Assembly (NCBI GenBank): GCA_035935655.1
Contig: DASYWW010000040.1
Coordinates: 186,001 to 250,000, forward strand
Source of the DNA: Candidatus Bathyarchaeia archaeon
Lineage (GTDB): Archaea; Thermoproteota; Bathyarchaeia; 40CM-2-53-6
DNA: 64,000 bases
Direction of reading: 5' to 3'
The notes under the pieces are model-generated. The model saw nothing but the letters and a program-made list of their open reading frames with translations, was not told the DNA's origin and did no database searches. The stretch's first letter is position 1. The number at the start of each line of letters is the position of its first letter. Below are positions 16,594-26,200 of the stretch, in pieces. The position numbers and the translations under genes are program-made.

Positions 16594-18594
16594 TTGGCGC
16601 ATAAAACCGGACATGAGAAACATGAGCTGCGCAATCCTTTCGGAGCTTTTAGGCGCGAGTGCGAGACCGCACTAAGAACAGGATACTTATCGCTCCAGAA
16701 AACTGCGGAACGGAATTTTCCGGATCTCGATATCGTCTCGACCCTCGAGGATCCACCGAACCCAACATTCGGCCAGTTAGCCAGCTCACTGAGCTTCGAA
16801 CTGGCGAGAATCCAGAAGAAGAAACCAATGGAACTAGCCAGCAGCGTGGCAGAAGCCGCCAGGACACATGCAAAGCTCGATCTTATCGAAACAATTGAGG
16901 CTACCGAACCTGGATACGTAAACTTCCGTGCGAACCTGACAAGGCTCACAGAACTCACTCTCAAATCCATTCAACGTGAAGGATCAGAGTACGGACTCCT
17001 CAAAACAAATGCTCCAGAAACGACTGTTGTTGAGCATACCAGCGCAAACCCCGCGAGACCAATCCACATTGGCACAGCTAAGGGCGCCATATTCGGCGAC
17101 GCCCTTGCGCGACTCCTAACGGCGAGAGGGCACAGCGTTCGGACACACTTCTACATTGATGACACGGGCAGACAGGTCGCCATCATGGCCTACGGCTACA
17201 GACTAATCGGCGAGCCAATCCAGGAAGGGAAGCCAGATCACTTCATCGGAAAAATCTACTCCGTCACCGCAACACTTGTCGAGATTGAAGAACTGAAGAA
17301 ACGACTTGCGTTACTCAGGAAAACCAAGGGGTCAGACGAGGACATCAGTGATACAACCAAATCCCTAGATGAATGGGTAGGCATAGCTGCAGACCTTCAA
17401 AGCAAGTACCCCGAAGAATTCGACCGACTTAGCAAGCTAATCTCCCGAGACCCTGACCCGGATAAGGCGATTGGGGAACTCATTAGGAAGTACGAGAAAA
17501 AGGAGCCCGACACATCAGCTTTGATGAGGCATGTTACCCGGATAATTCTGACTGGGTTTGAAGAGACTCTGCGCAGGGCTCGCATAAGGTTCGACCAATG
17601 GGACTGGGAAAGTGACCTGCTCTGGTCGGGAAAAGTAGCCGAACTCACAGGCCAACTGAAGGAATCAGGCTTCACATTCAGCAGGGGAGGGGCTTTGGAG
17701 CTAGACGTGGACAAGGCAGTTGAAAAGTTCGGATTACGCGAGACACTCGGCGTAACGTCCACGTTCGAGTTTCCCCCGCTCACACTCCTCCGATCTGACG
17801 GGACTTCTCTCTATCCAACACGAGACATCGCTTACACGCTATACAAGTTCCAGGGTGCTGAGAGAGTCATCAATGTGATCGGAACTGAACAGTCTCTTGC
17901 ACAGTTCCAAGTCAAAGTTGCGTTCTGGATTACTGGGCACCGGAAGGAGGCTGAGAAATTCATCTACTTTCCCATCGGGCACCTCCAGCTTGAAGGGCAA
18001 CGAATGTCGGCCCGACGTGGCCGATACGTCACCTTCGACCAAGTACTAGACGAGACCCTCGCTCGCGCTAGATCAGAGGTCGATCGACGATCGCCTAGCC
18101 TCCCGGACGAGACTAGGCTACGAATAGCGGAGAGAATCGGCATTTCAGCGGTTAGGTACGCGATCCTCTGCGTCGAGGCTGTCAAATCCACGAACTTTGT
18201 CTGGGACAAGGTCCTGAACTTCGAAGCGAACAGTGCAGCCTTCATCAACTACGCCTACACAAGAAGCTCCGGGATTCTCAGGAAACTAGGAAGACTAGAA
18301 CAACCAAAGACGCTCAGCCTATTGAAGGACCCTACCGAACAAGAACTTGTCCTCGAATTGTCGAAGTTCCCAGAAACCTTCTCAAAGGCAGCTGACCACC
18401 TCAACCCAACACAGCTATGCCTCTACGCCAACCTACTCGCCCAGAGATTTCACGAGTTCTATGAAAAATCCGACATCTCCCATGTCAGCAATAATGAACT
18501 CAAATGGCAAAGAGTAGCACTCGTACTAGCCGTCAGAACAGTCTTGAAAACTGTTGCAGGGCTTTTAGGCCTGGAACTTGCTGAACGAATGTAA
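16594..18594 (+). CDS. argS: Arginyl-tRNA synthetase
   Basis: A 666-residue class I synthetase. After an N-terminal Add-1-type domain (about residues 20-130) comes EHTSANPARPIHIGTAKGAI, where the HIGH motif reads HIGT, then FYIDDTGRQVAIMAYGYRL. The Arg-site segment is LRSDGTSLYPTRDIAYTLYK. The second signature is QRMSARRGRYV in place of KMSKS. The C-terminal anticodon-binding domain includes FINYAYTRSSGILRKLG, typical of ArgRS. No ATG is available in frame near the N-terminus; TTG at 16594 gives a complete first domain. It is convergent with the dehydrogenase gene, 3 bp apart. Confidence 0.93.
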   Translation: MAHKTGHEKHELRNPFGAFRRECETALRTGYLSLQKTAERNFPDLDIVSTLEDPPNPTFGQLASSLSFELARIQKKKPMELASSVAEAARTHAKLDLIETIEATEPGYVNFRANLTRLTELTLKSIQREGSEYGLLKTNAPETTVVEHTSANPARPIHIGTAKGAIFGDALARLLTARGHSVRTHFYIDDTGRQVAIMAYGYRLIGEPIQEGKPDHFIGKIYSVTATLVEIEELKKRLALLRKTKGSDEDISDTTKSLDEWVGIAADLQSKYPEEFDRLSKLISRDPDPDKAIGELIRKYEKKEPDTSALMRHVTRIILTGFEETLRRARIRFDQWDWESDLLWSGKVAELTGQLKESGFTFSRGGALELDVDKAVEKFGLRETLGVTSTFEFPPLTLLRSDGTSLYPTRDIAYTLYKFQGAERVINVIGTEQSLAQFQVKVAFWITGHRKEAEKFIYFPIGHLQLEGQRMSARRGRYVTFDQVLDETLARARSEVDRRSPSLPDETRLRIAERIGISAVRYAILCVEAVKSTNFVWDKVLNFEANSAAFINYAYTRSSGILRKLGRLEQPKTLSLLKDPTEQELVLELSKFPETFSKAADHLNPTQLCLYANLLAQRFHEFYEKSDISHVSNNELKWQRVALVLAVRTVLKTVAGLLGLELAERM

Positions 18595-18597
18595 CTC

Positions 18598-19629
18598 CTA
18601 CTTCAACGACACGACTTTCTCGGCTATCGCTTTACCCATGTCACTTGTTCGCGCGTTTCCGCCGAGATCGTAGGTCAAAACCTTCCCTTCCTTGAGGACA
18701 GCCGTCGTGGCCTTCTCAACCAGGTTCGCGGCCTTGCTCTCACCCAAGTAGTCAAGCATCATTTTCGCCGCCTCGATCATCGCTACCGGGTTGACTTTGT
18801 TCTGGCCGGTGTATTTCGGAGCAGACCCACCAATAGGTTCGAACATGCCATAGTTCTCACCGATGTTTGCACCTGCGGCGACCCCTAAGCCTCCTACTGT
18901 GGCTGCGGCTTCGTCGGAGAGAATGTCTCCGTAAAGATTCATGGTCACTATTACATCGAAGCTCTCGGGTCGTCTGATCAACTGCATCGCCGCAGCATCG
19001 ATATGGAGGTCCTCCAGCTCGACCTCCGGATAGTCCCTAGCGATGTCGAGGACGGATTGTTTGAACAGGCCGTCGGTGATCTTCAGTATGTTCGCCTTGT
19101 GTACGAATGCCAGCTTCTTTCTCCTTTTCATAGCCAGTTCAAGAGCGAACTTTGCAATCCTCTCCGAGGCCTTTCGAGTGATAATCTTCATCGCCACAGC
19201 GACCCCTGGAGTGACTTCGAACTCCTTCCCAGAATACAGCCCTTCAGTGTTCTCCCTTACGACTATCATATCAATTCCGGGTTTTAGCGCCGCGACATTA
19301 GGAAGGGTGCGGGCAGGGCGGACGTTCGCATAGAGGTTGAAGATCGCGCGCATCGTAACCGCGGCACTCCGAGGTGTTCCAGGCTCCTCCGGCGTCGTCA
19401 TGGGACCCTTGAGGCATGCAGAAGTTCTCTTCATCATCTCAATGGTCTTGTCCGGCAAATTCGTGCCGTACTTCTTGATAGCGTCAAATCCGGCCTCGCC
19501 CTTCAGATACTCCAAATGTACTAGCCCCGTCTCTTGGACCGCGTCCAAGACCATGAGCGTCGCGTCAACGACTTCAGGCCCTATTCCATCCCCAGATAGA
19601 AGCGCGATCTTGTGCACTTTCGTCGTCAT
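18598..19629 (-). CDS. icd: Isocitrate/isopropylmalate dehydrogenase family; isocitrate dehydrogenase likely
   Basis: A 343-residue beta-decarboxylating dehydrogenase: ALLSGDGIGPEVVDATLMVL, the substrate-loop Ser/Arg in GTPRSAAVTMR, LYANVRPARTLP, VVRENTEGLYSG, the metal-binding Asp in MNLYGDILSDEAA, and GGSAPKYTGQNKVNPVA. The APKY...KVNP segment resembles isocitrate dehydrogenases; in E. coli Icd the equivalent Lys, Tyr and Val favour NADP. Adjacency to citrate synthase (divergent, 157 bp) supports the TCA role. 3-Isopropylmalate or homoisocitrate dehydrogenase remain alternatives, since the length matches those shorter relatives. Confidence 0.8.
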   Translation of the reverse strand: MTTKVHKIALLSGDGIGPEVVDATLMVLDAVQETGLVHLEYLKGEAGFDAIKKYGTNLPDKTIEMMKRTSACLKGPMTTPEEPGTPRSAAVTMRAIFNLYANVRPARTLPNVAALKPGIDMIVVRENTEGLYSGKEFEVTPGVAVAMKIITRKASERIAKFALELAMKRRKKLAFVHKANILKITDGLFKQSVLDIARDYPEVELEDLHIDAAAMQLIRRPESFDVIVTMNLYGDILSDEAAATVGGLGVAAGANIGENYGMFEPIGGSAPKYTGQNKVNPVAMIEAAKMMLDYLGESKAANLVEKATTAVLKEGKVLTYDLGGNARTSDMGKAIAEKVVSLK

Positions 19630-19786
19630 GAACTAGTCTCTCAGTCGGGAGCCAGCGGTTGAGGCGTTGAAAAAGGCTTTCCCGATCATCCGGAACCGGT
19701 TCTATTCTTTGAATCCATGTTTGTATCCTGATATTCCTTAACTAGGACTAGAATCCGTGCTACCAGCAATACCAATCATACGGTTC

Positions 19787-20926
19787 ATGGCGATGGCTGC
19801 AACAAGTGAGATCGAGAGGGGCCTGGAAGGAGTTGTTATTGCAAAGAGCGCTATTACATTCATCGATGGACAGCAAGGAATCCTCCGGTATAGAGGGATT
19901 GACATTAACGAACTCGCAGCCAAATCGAATTTCGAAGAGGTCACATGCCTACTCTGGAACGGAAAACTCCCAAGCAAGGACCAGTTATCAGAGTTCAAGA
20001 ACGAACTCACCACTCATCGTCCTCTTCCAGCGGAAGTCCTGAAACTTCTGCGGGGGATCCCGAAAGGTGCGATTCCTATGGAGGTCGCTCGAACCGCAGT
20101 CTCATACATGGCACTATTCCCGAGGAAAAAAGGGGAAACGTTCGAGCAGTTTAATCGGCGGAAGTCCTTGCAACTCACCGCTGCACTTCCCACAATTGTA
20201 GCCAGCTTCGAACGGATAAGAAAAGACAGGACCCCAATCAAGCCGGACCCGAAGCTAGGACACGCGGCGAACTTTCTCTATGGGTTGTGGGGAAAAAAGC
20301 CAGATGAAGCATCAAAAGCAGCCTTCGATACTCTCTCCATCCTGTACGCTGACCACGAAATGAACGCCTCCACGTTTGCCGCTGTCGTGGCGACCTCTAC
20401 TCTCGCCGACCTGGGAGGAGCAGTCACGAGCGCCATCGCGACTCTAGCTGGTCCTCTCCACGGTGGTTCAAACCAGCGTGTAATGGAGATGCTCGAGGAA
20501 ATCGGGACGAAAGAAAAGGTGGGGGGATGGATAGACGGTGAGCTAGCCGCCGGCAGGAAGATAATGGGGTTCGGTCACAGAATCTATCGAACCTATGATC
20601 CGAGAGCCAGGATCTTGAAGAGGACCGCGGAAGAATTGGCTGGGGAACGTGGAAACAGAAAGTGGTTCGATCTGGCTGAAGAGGTCGAAGCGGTCGTTAT
20701 GGAGAAAAGGAAGCTGTGGCCTAACATCGAATTCTGGGCGGCCGTTGTCCTAAACTCGCTTGGGGTACCCAAGGATTTGATGCCAGCCGTGTTTGCCTGC
20801 AACCGGGTCTCTGGTTGGATCGCGCATATCTACGAACAATACGCCGACAATAGACTCATCCGGCCGCTCACAGAATACGTGGGACCCACTCAGGTTCCGT
20901 ATGTGCCAATAGACCAGCGGTCTTAG
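19787..20926 (+). CDS. gltA: Citrate synthase
   Basis: Condenses oxaloacetate and acetyl-CoA. Key segments: ITFIDGQQGILRYRGIDINEL near the N-terminus, the first active-site His in GPLHGGSNQRVMEML, the second in GFGHRIYRTYDPRA, and the C-terminal catalytic Asp/Arg region around VFACNRVSGWIAHIYEQ. I start at ATG 19787 (379 residues); a second ATG is two codons later, and a GTG at 19757 would add ten residues without family similarity. The closely related 2-methylcitrate synthases cannot be fully excluded, but no prpD/prpB-like gene is near. Confidence 0.92.
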   Translation: MAMAATSEIERGLEGVVIAKSAITFIDGQQGILRYRGIDINELAAKSNFEEVTCLLWNGKLPSKDQLSEFKNELTTHRPLPAEVLKLLRGIPKGAIPMEVARTAVSYMALFPRKKGETFEQFNRRKSLQLTAALPTIVASFERIRKDRTPIKPDPKLGHAANFLYGLWGKKPDEASKAAFDTLSILYADHEMNASTFAAVVATSTLADLGGAVTSAIATLAGPLHGGSNQRVMEMLEEIGTKEKVGGWIDGELAAGRKIMGFGHRIYRTYDPRARILKRTAEELAGERGNRKWFDLAEEVEAVVMEKRKLWPNIEFWAAVVLNSLGVPKDLMPAVFACNRVSGWIAHIYEQYADNRLIRPLTEYVGPTQVPYVPIDQRS

Positions 20927-20927
20927 C

Positions 20928-21134
20928 CTATCTTTTAGCGGGAATCCACTTCTCGGCTTTCCAGTCCCAGATAATATGCTGATTCGGGTCTGAAGCTTCC
21001 ACTCTGGGCCTCTTCTCTGTCACCGTGTCCATGATGAACGAGGCGCCGCACGATGGACATTCTGCGAGTAGCCTCATTTCTGAGAGTTGAGTTAGCTGGA
21101 ACTCCCGCTTGTCACATTTCGTGCACGTGAACAT
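20928..21134 (-). CDS. Small zinc-ribbon protein
   Basis: 68 residues with two Cys pairs, FTCTKCDKREF and AECPSCGASF, forming a likely four-Cys zinc ribbon, then a charged tail ending HIIWDWKAEKWIPAKR. I do not recognise a named family. It ends against citrate synthase (convergent, 1 bp gap) and lies 82 bp downstream of the VOC gene in the same direction, so it may be the last gene of the carA-carB-VOC transcript. Confidence 0.7.
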   Translation of the reverse strand: MFTCTKCDKREFQLTQLSEMRLLAECPSCGASFIMDTVTEKRPRVEASDPNQHIIWDWKAEKWIPAKR

Positions 21135-21216
21135 TAGACCGTCAGCGACGACTCGGGCACGTCCAGTCCCTTATCAATTTGCCCTTGGAGTCATTGAACC
21201 GCGAAGAGAGACCATC

Positions 21217-21606
21217 TCAGTGTAGACTGGTAGCGGAGTACCAGAGGTTCCCCTCCGGGTCCCGGGCTGAATACTCCCGCTGGCCGTACGATTGGTCTGT
21301 GGGTGGAGAATCGATGGTAGCTCCTGCAATTCTTGCGTGATGATAGTGCGCGTCTACATCCTTGACGAAGACAACGAGACCGCCTGGTTGCGCTGGAAGG
21401 GATCGGGCAGAGACCAGGCCGTGTTCAGGGTCGACGCGGTGTATCCAGATTACCGAGTCGCCGATCGATACCTCGGCATGCACCGGCCGACCGCTGGGAT
21501 CTCGGTCTAGTCGTCCTCGCTTGAACCCGAAGACATCAACGAGGAATCGCTGGGCGGCTTCCATATCCTCGTACACTCGCAACGGAATGACAGCTTGGAT
21601 TGCCAT
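21217..21606 (-). CDS. VOC-superfamily (glyoxalase/bleomycin-resistance-like) protein
   Basis: 129 residues with a beta-alpha-beta-beta-beta pattern repeated twice: IPLRVYEDMEAAQRFLVDVF and GFKRGRLDRDPSGR, then LVVFVKDVDAHYHHARIAGA and YSARDPEGNLWY. It belongs to the PhnB/YdfO-like branch of the VOC fold. The substrate is unknown; the DPEGNLW end is common to all of these. It starts 15 bp after carB and is probably co-transcribed with it. Confidence 0.8.
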   Translation of the reverse strand: MAIQAVIPLRVYEDMEAAQRFLVDVFGFKRGRLDRDPSGRPVHAEVSIGDSVIWIHRVDPEHGLVSARSLPAQPGGLVVFVKDVDAHYHHARIAGATIDSPPTDQSYGQREYSARDPEGNLWYSATSLH

Positions 21607-21621
21607 GCTAAAACCCCTCTC

Positions 21622-24600
21622 CTAGTTGGCCTGAGGAACGGAGACGGGGAAAGGCTCGGTTCGGGCGGATGAGCCGGCAACGGGCACGCGCAATACGGTT
21701 GTAGGGATACGAGAAGTTACAAGAGCCTCTCTCTTGGGTTGGGTCTTCGACTGTAGCCCGGCATTGTGTAGGACAAGAGCTCTGGTAAGTGCTCTAGCAA
21801 GTTCGAGATTGGTCACGATCGGAATCCCAAATTCGGCCGCCTTTCTTCTAATGAGATATTCATCTTTCAATATCCTATGAGACGCGGGATCTCCTTCATG
21901 GCTTGGAATATTGATTACTAGCCGAATCTCTCCGTTTTGGAGATAGTCCATGATGTTCGGTTTCTTCTTCTCGCTGACCTTGTATAGAATCTTGCATTCG
22001 ATCCCATTTTTCGAAAACTCCTCCGCTGTGTGTTGTGTTGCGAATATCCGGTAACCTGCTCGCGCCAGCATTCTAGCATACGGGAGTATTCCCTTCCTCG
22101 TCTCACCCATCGAAATGAGGATAGCGTCGTCTTTCTTTGGAATGTAGAAGTTGCTAGCGATCAACGCGTTAATGAACGCGTCCTGGAAAGATTCACCGAA
22201 GCAGGCAACTTCTCCAGTTGACACCATCTCGACTCCCGTGACCGGGTCGGCTTTGTCCAATCTTGTGAAGGAGAATTGAGGTGCTTTCACTCCAACTCTT
22301 CGTGGGATTCCTTCGCCTGGCTTTATGATCCCATCGGTTATGGCTTCCGCGGCCAGATCCATTAAGTTTGTTCCGATTGTTTTGGATACGAATGGCATGC
22401 TTCGAGACGCTCGAAGGTTGCACTCGATTACCATGGCTTGTCCGTTCTTGACGAGGAATTGGATGTTGAACGGTCCCTGGATATTGAGACTTCTAGCGAT
22501 CCTTCCCGAGTAGAATAGAAGTTTCTTTCTCACAGCTTCGGTTATTGAGAGAGTTGGTATAGTCATCGTGGCATCCCCAGAGTGGACCCCGGCGTTTTCT
22601 ACGTGTTCGATGACTGCGCCGATGAAGACGCGCGACCCGTCGCAGACTCCGTCTACCTCCACCTCTCTTGCGCCTGTCAGGAACTTTGAGATGACAACCG
22701 GGTTCTTGCGAGAGACACGTGCCGCTTCTCGAATGTAGCCGGTGAGCTGTGCCTCGTTGAAGGCGACGTTCATCGCTGAGCCTGAGAGAACATAGGATGG
22801 ACGAATGAGGACAGGATAGCCTATCTGTTTGGAGAATCGTCTGGCGTCCTCAAGGGACGTGAGCTTGTTCCATTTCGGTTGCTCGATCTTCAGCTTGTCA
22901 AGTAGCTGGCCGAATCTCGCGCGGTCCTCGGCTGCGTCAATGCTGTCCGGAGTAGTCCCCAAGATAGTCGCGAAATCGGACAGTCCCTTAACGAGATTGT
23001 TTGCGGTTTGTCCGCCGACGCTTACAACTACTCCACGGGGCCGTTCCTTGTCCAATATGTCCGAGACCCGTTCAAGGGTCAGCTCGTCGAAGTAGAGCTT
23101 GTCCAATATGTCGAAATCGGTTGATACCGTCTCGGGATTGCAATTTACCATAATAACCTCTGACACTCTCTTCTTCAGGGCTGTAGCCATGTTCACACAG
23201 CACCAGTCGAACTCGACGCTAGACCCGATTCTGTAGCAGCCAGAGCCCAAGACGACCACCCTGTCTCCAGGGACGTACTCGAAGTCGTCCGCTTCACCGC
23301 CGTATGTTAGATAAAGGTAGTTTGTCGCCGCGGGCCACTCGGCAGCCATCGTGTCTATCTGTTTCGTGACTGGCAGAATACCGTGAGCTTTTCTGTAGTC
23401 GCGGATCTGAAACTCTCTCTTTCCTAGAAGCTTTCCCAGCTTCTTGTCGGAGAAGCCGAATTCCTTTGCTTTCCTGATGATCTCGGGATTGATCCTCTCC
23501 TTCAGGATCCGTCTTTCCAAGTCGACGATATTCTTGATCTTGTCCAGAAACCAGCTGTCGATCCCGGTCAACCCTGTTATCTCCTCGATGCTGATCCCGG
23601 ACTTCAGAGCCCTCGTCACATAGAAGATTCTCTCATCAGTAGGCTCTCGGAGCTCTTTCCGGATCCTATCGACACTTCGTCCCCCGATCCCGCTATCAGT
23701 CAGCTCCCTTCCGATGTCGAGCATTCTGATCGCCTTTTGCAGTGCTTCTTCGAAGCATCTGCCGATCGCCATGACTTCGCCTACGGATTTCATCTGGGTC
23801 CCGATTCCCTTGCTGACTTTGCGGAACTTTTGGAAGTCCCAACGTGGAGCCTTAACCACAACGTAGTCCAATGCGGGTTCGAAACACGCCGAAGTCACCC
23901 CAGTTATCTTGTTCGAGAGTTCCGGGAGAACGTAGCCCAAGGATAGTTTTGCGGCTATGTACGCTATAGGGTAGCCGGTGGCTTTGGACGCTAGCGCGGA
24001 ACTTCTTGAAAGTCTCGAATTGACTTCGATCACTCTGAATTCCTCGCTCTTCGGGTCGAGCGCGAATTGGATGTTGCACTCTCCGACTATGCCGAGAGTC
24101 CGTATGACCTTCTGAGCTGTCTCTCTTAGCTGGTTGTATTCGCGGTTCGTGAGTGTCTGGGAGGGAGCGACGACGATGCTGTCGCCAGTATGAATCCCCA
24201 TCGGATCCAGGTTTTCCATGTTACAGATGATGATACAATTATCATCACGATCCCTCATTACCTCGTACTCGACCTCTTTCCACTTCTCGAGGTATTCCTC
24301 AATCAGAACTTGTTTGATCCTGCTATAGGCCAGTCCTCGGAGAGCAATTTCCCCGAGCGTAGACTCATCGAACGCTACTCCCGACCCCTGCCCCCCCAAA
24401 GTGTAGGCAACCCTAACCATTACCGGGAAGCCAATCTCGCGCGCAGCCTCAAGTGCCGATTCTAGGTCGACTGCTTTCCGACTTTTCGGAACGGGGATTC
24501 CATGTTCGATCATGGTTTTCTTGAACAATTCACGGTTGTCGGCGATCTCTATGCTCTCGATTCCAGTGCCGAGAACCTTTACCTTGTATTTCGAGAGAAT

Positions 24601-24915
24601 GCCGCGTTCCGCAAGCTCAACGCCGCAGTTGAGGGCTGTCTGTCCCCCAAAGCCTAGAAGAATGCCATCTGGTTGTTCCTTGGCGATGATTTCTTCGAGA
24701 AAGTCCATCCTTATCGGAACCGAGTAGACCTTATCTGCGAATTTTTCGTCCGTGTGAATGGTCGCAATATTTGGATTGACAACAATCGTTCTGATCCCCT
24801 CTTCTCTAAGCGCCTTGATCGCTTGAGAGGTTGAGTAGTCAAACTCGCCAGCCTCTCCAATCTTGATAGCACCACTTCCCACAATAACGACGCCCTTGAT
24901 GCCGTCTATTTTCAA
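21622..24915 (-). CDS. carB: Carbamoyl-phosphate synthase, large subunit
   Basis: A full-length 1097-residue protein with two homologous ATP-grasp halves. The first carboxyphosphate half opens VVIVGSGAIKIGEAGEFDYS; the second opens VVVLGSGCYRIGSSVEFDWC near residue 560. Both ATP-grasp cores are present (PVMVRVAYTLGGQGSGVAFD and PVLIRPSYVLSGSAMNVAFN). The C-terminal MGS-like allosteric domain starts at about residue 945 (AILISMGETRKGILPYARML). The ATG overlaps the carA stop by 4 bp (translational coupling). Product feeds pyrimidine and arginine synthesis. Confidence 0.96.
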   Translation of the reverse strand: MKIDGIKGVVIVGSGAIKIGEAGEFDYSTSQAIKALREEGIRTIVVNPNIATIHTDEKFADKVYSVPIRMDFLEEIIAKEQPDGILLGFGGQTALNCGVELAERGILSKYKVKVLGTGIESIEIADNRELFKKTMIEHGIPVPKSRKAVDLESALEAAREIGFPVMVRVAYTLGGQGSGVAFDESTLGEIALRGLAYSRIKQVLIEEYLEKWKEVEYEVMRDRDDNCIIICNMENLDPMGIHTGDSIVVAPSQTLTNREYNQLRETAQKVIRTLGIVGECNIQFALDPKSEEFRVIEVNSRLSRSSALASKATGYPIAYIAAKLSLGYVLPELSNKITGVTSACFEPALDYVVVKAPRWDFQKFRKVSKGIGTQMKSVGEVMAIGRCFEEALQKAIRMLDIGRELTDSGIGGRSVDRIRKELREPTDERIFYVTRALKSGISIEEITGLTGIDSWFLDKIKNIVDLERRILKERINPEIIRKAKEFGFSDKKLGKLLGKREFQIRDYRKAHGILPVTKQIDTMAAEWPAATNYLYLTYGGEADDFEYVPGDRVVVLGSGCYRIGSSVEFDWCCVNMATALKKRVSEVIMVNCNPETVSTDFDILDKLYFDELTLERVSDILDKERPRGVVVSVGGQTANNLVKGLSDFATILGTTPDSIDAAEDRARFGQLLDKLKIEQPKWNKLTSLEDARRFSKQIGYPVLIRPSYVLSGSAMNVAFNEAQLTGYIREAARVSRKNPVVISKFLTGAREVEVDGVCDGSRVFIGAVIEHVENAGVHSGDATMTIPTLSITEAVRKKLLFYSGRIARSLNIQGPFNIQFLVKNGQAMVIECNLRASRSMPFVSKTIGTNLMDLAAEAITDGIIKPGEGIPRRVGVKAPQFSFTRLDKADPVTGVEMVSTGEVACFGESFQDAFINALIASNFYIPKKDDAILISMGETRKGILPYARMLARAGYRIFATQHTAEEFSKNGIECKILYKVSEKKKPNIMDYLQNGEIRLVINIPSHEGDPASHRILKDEYLIRRKAAEFGIPIVTNLELARALTRALVLHNAGLQSKTQPKREALVTSRIPTTVLRVPVAGSSARTEPFPVSVPQAN

Positions 24916-26045
24916 GCTTTCAAAGCCTCTTCAATGAATCTGTCGAAGAGAAATCTAGTATCGTATGGTCCCGGCGAGCTTTCGGGGTGCCACTGAATAC
25001 CCAGGAACGGTTTCTTCCTGTGCTTGATACCCTCCACTGTTTTGTCGTTAACGTTGACAAAATTCGCCAAGAAATCTGTATTCTCTAATGAGTTCCGATC
25101 GATCGTGAAGCCATGGTTTTGAGTTGTAATGAAACACCTACCGGTTTCAAGATCCATGCATGGGTGATTGACCGCTCTATGGCCGAACTTGAGCTTGTAG
25201 GTCTCCGCCGCGGCAGCCAGACCTAGGATCTGAGCGCCTAGACATATTCCCATTATGGGGAGGTCAGTTTCCATCAAATTTTTTGCGGTTTCTATGGTTT
25301 TGACGTCAATTTTGGGGTCTCCGGGTCCATTGCTGATGACAATCCCTCGCGGATTCAATGCGAGGATTTTGTCTGATGGAAAGTCGTAAGGGACACGGAC
25401 AATTCTCGCCCCCTTTGCGAGGAGACTTCGCAGAATCCCATACTTGACACCACAATCCACGATTACGATGGTCGATTCCTCCTCTCCATCATAGTAGATG
25501 GGCTCCTTCGGGCTTACTCGATGCACAAGGTCGTCATTGTTCGGGTCCCGCAGCTGGGAGACCCCGGTGGCAACGACCCGCGGATCAATAGTCGAACTGG
25601 AGACTCTCAGAACGCCTAGCATTGTTCCCTTGTTTCGCAGTCGCTGCGTCAGGACCCTTGTGTCAACGCCCGATATCCCGGGCACTCCTTGTTCGGTAAG
25701 CCATTCGTCCAGCGCTGTATGATTAGACCAGTGGCTAGGTCGGGAGAGAGAATGGACAGCGAAGCCTTTGACCTTTACAGAATCAGATTCGAAGTGAAGC
25801 GGAACTCCACCACCGTTGCGAATAGTGCTCGGGGGTACTCCGTATGATCCGAGAATTGGATAGGTCATTACTACAATCTGTTCTTGATAGGACGGGTCTG
25901 TGAGTAGCTCGGGGTAACCCATCATCGAGGTATTGAAAACAACCTCGCCAGAAATCTCGGTCTCGGCACCGAAACCTACACCTTGAAAGACAGAGCCATC
26001 CTCGAGGACCAGCACGCCTCTCTTATCTGGTTCCGCCCTTTCCAT
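24912..26045 (-). CDS. carA: Carbamoyl-phosphate synthase, small (glutaminase) subunit
   Basis: A 377-residue subunit that releases ammonia from glutamine for CarB. The N-terminal half has VVFNTSMMGYPELLTDPSY; the C-terminal class I amidotransferase domain has the catalytic Cys in MGICLGAQILGLAA, and His/Glu in GIQWHPESSPGPYDT. First gene of the carAB operon. A 17-bp perfect palindrome lies 45-61 bp upstream of its start and may be an operator. Confidence 0.96.
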   Translation of the reverse strand: MERAEPDKRGVLVLEDGSVFQGVGFGAETEISGEVVFNTSMMGYPELLTDPSYQEQIVVMTYPILGSYGVPPSTIRNGGGVPLHFESDSVKVKGFAVHSLSRPSHWSNHTALDEWLTEQGVPGISGVDTRVLTQRLRNKGTMLGVLRVSSSTIDPRVVATGVSQLRDPNNDDLVHRVSPKEPIYYDGEEESTIVIVDCGVKYGILRSLLAKGARIVRVPYDFPSDKILALNPRGIVISNGPGDPKIDVKTIETAKNLMETDLPIMGICLGAQILGLAAAAETYKLKFGHRAVNHPCMDLETGRCFITTQNHGFTIDRNSLENTDFLANFVNVNDKTVEGIKHRKKPFLGIQWHPESSPGPYDTRFLFDRFIEEALKA

Positions 26046-26089
26046 GTGGTGTTAGGGACCCAGAGGAGGGGGGTTGCACGCGGCCCTTT

Positions 26090-26106
26090 TCAAAGTTTTA
26101 CTTTGA
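26090..26106. promoter_or_regulatory. Perfect inverted repeat upstream of carA
   Basis: TCAAAGT-TTT-ACTTTGA: 7-bp arms around a 3-bp AT spacer, 45-61 bp before the carA ATG, where the TATA/BRE of this promoter should be. Geometry suits a dimeric repressor site. No second copy was noticed in the window by eye. Confidence 0.4.
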
Positions 26107-26200
26107 GATCTTTCTCTGCTGTTCCAAAACAAATCAAGATTTACAGCCATTCATGATGAATGTTTGATGTTGGCTGAAAGGATTGCAAGAGTAGAGATCC

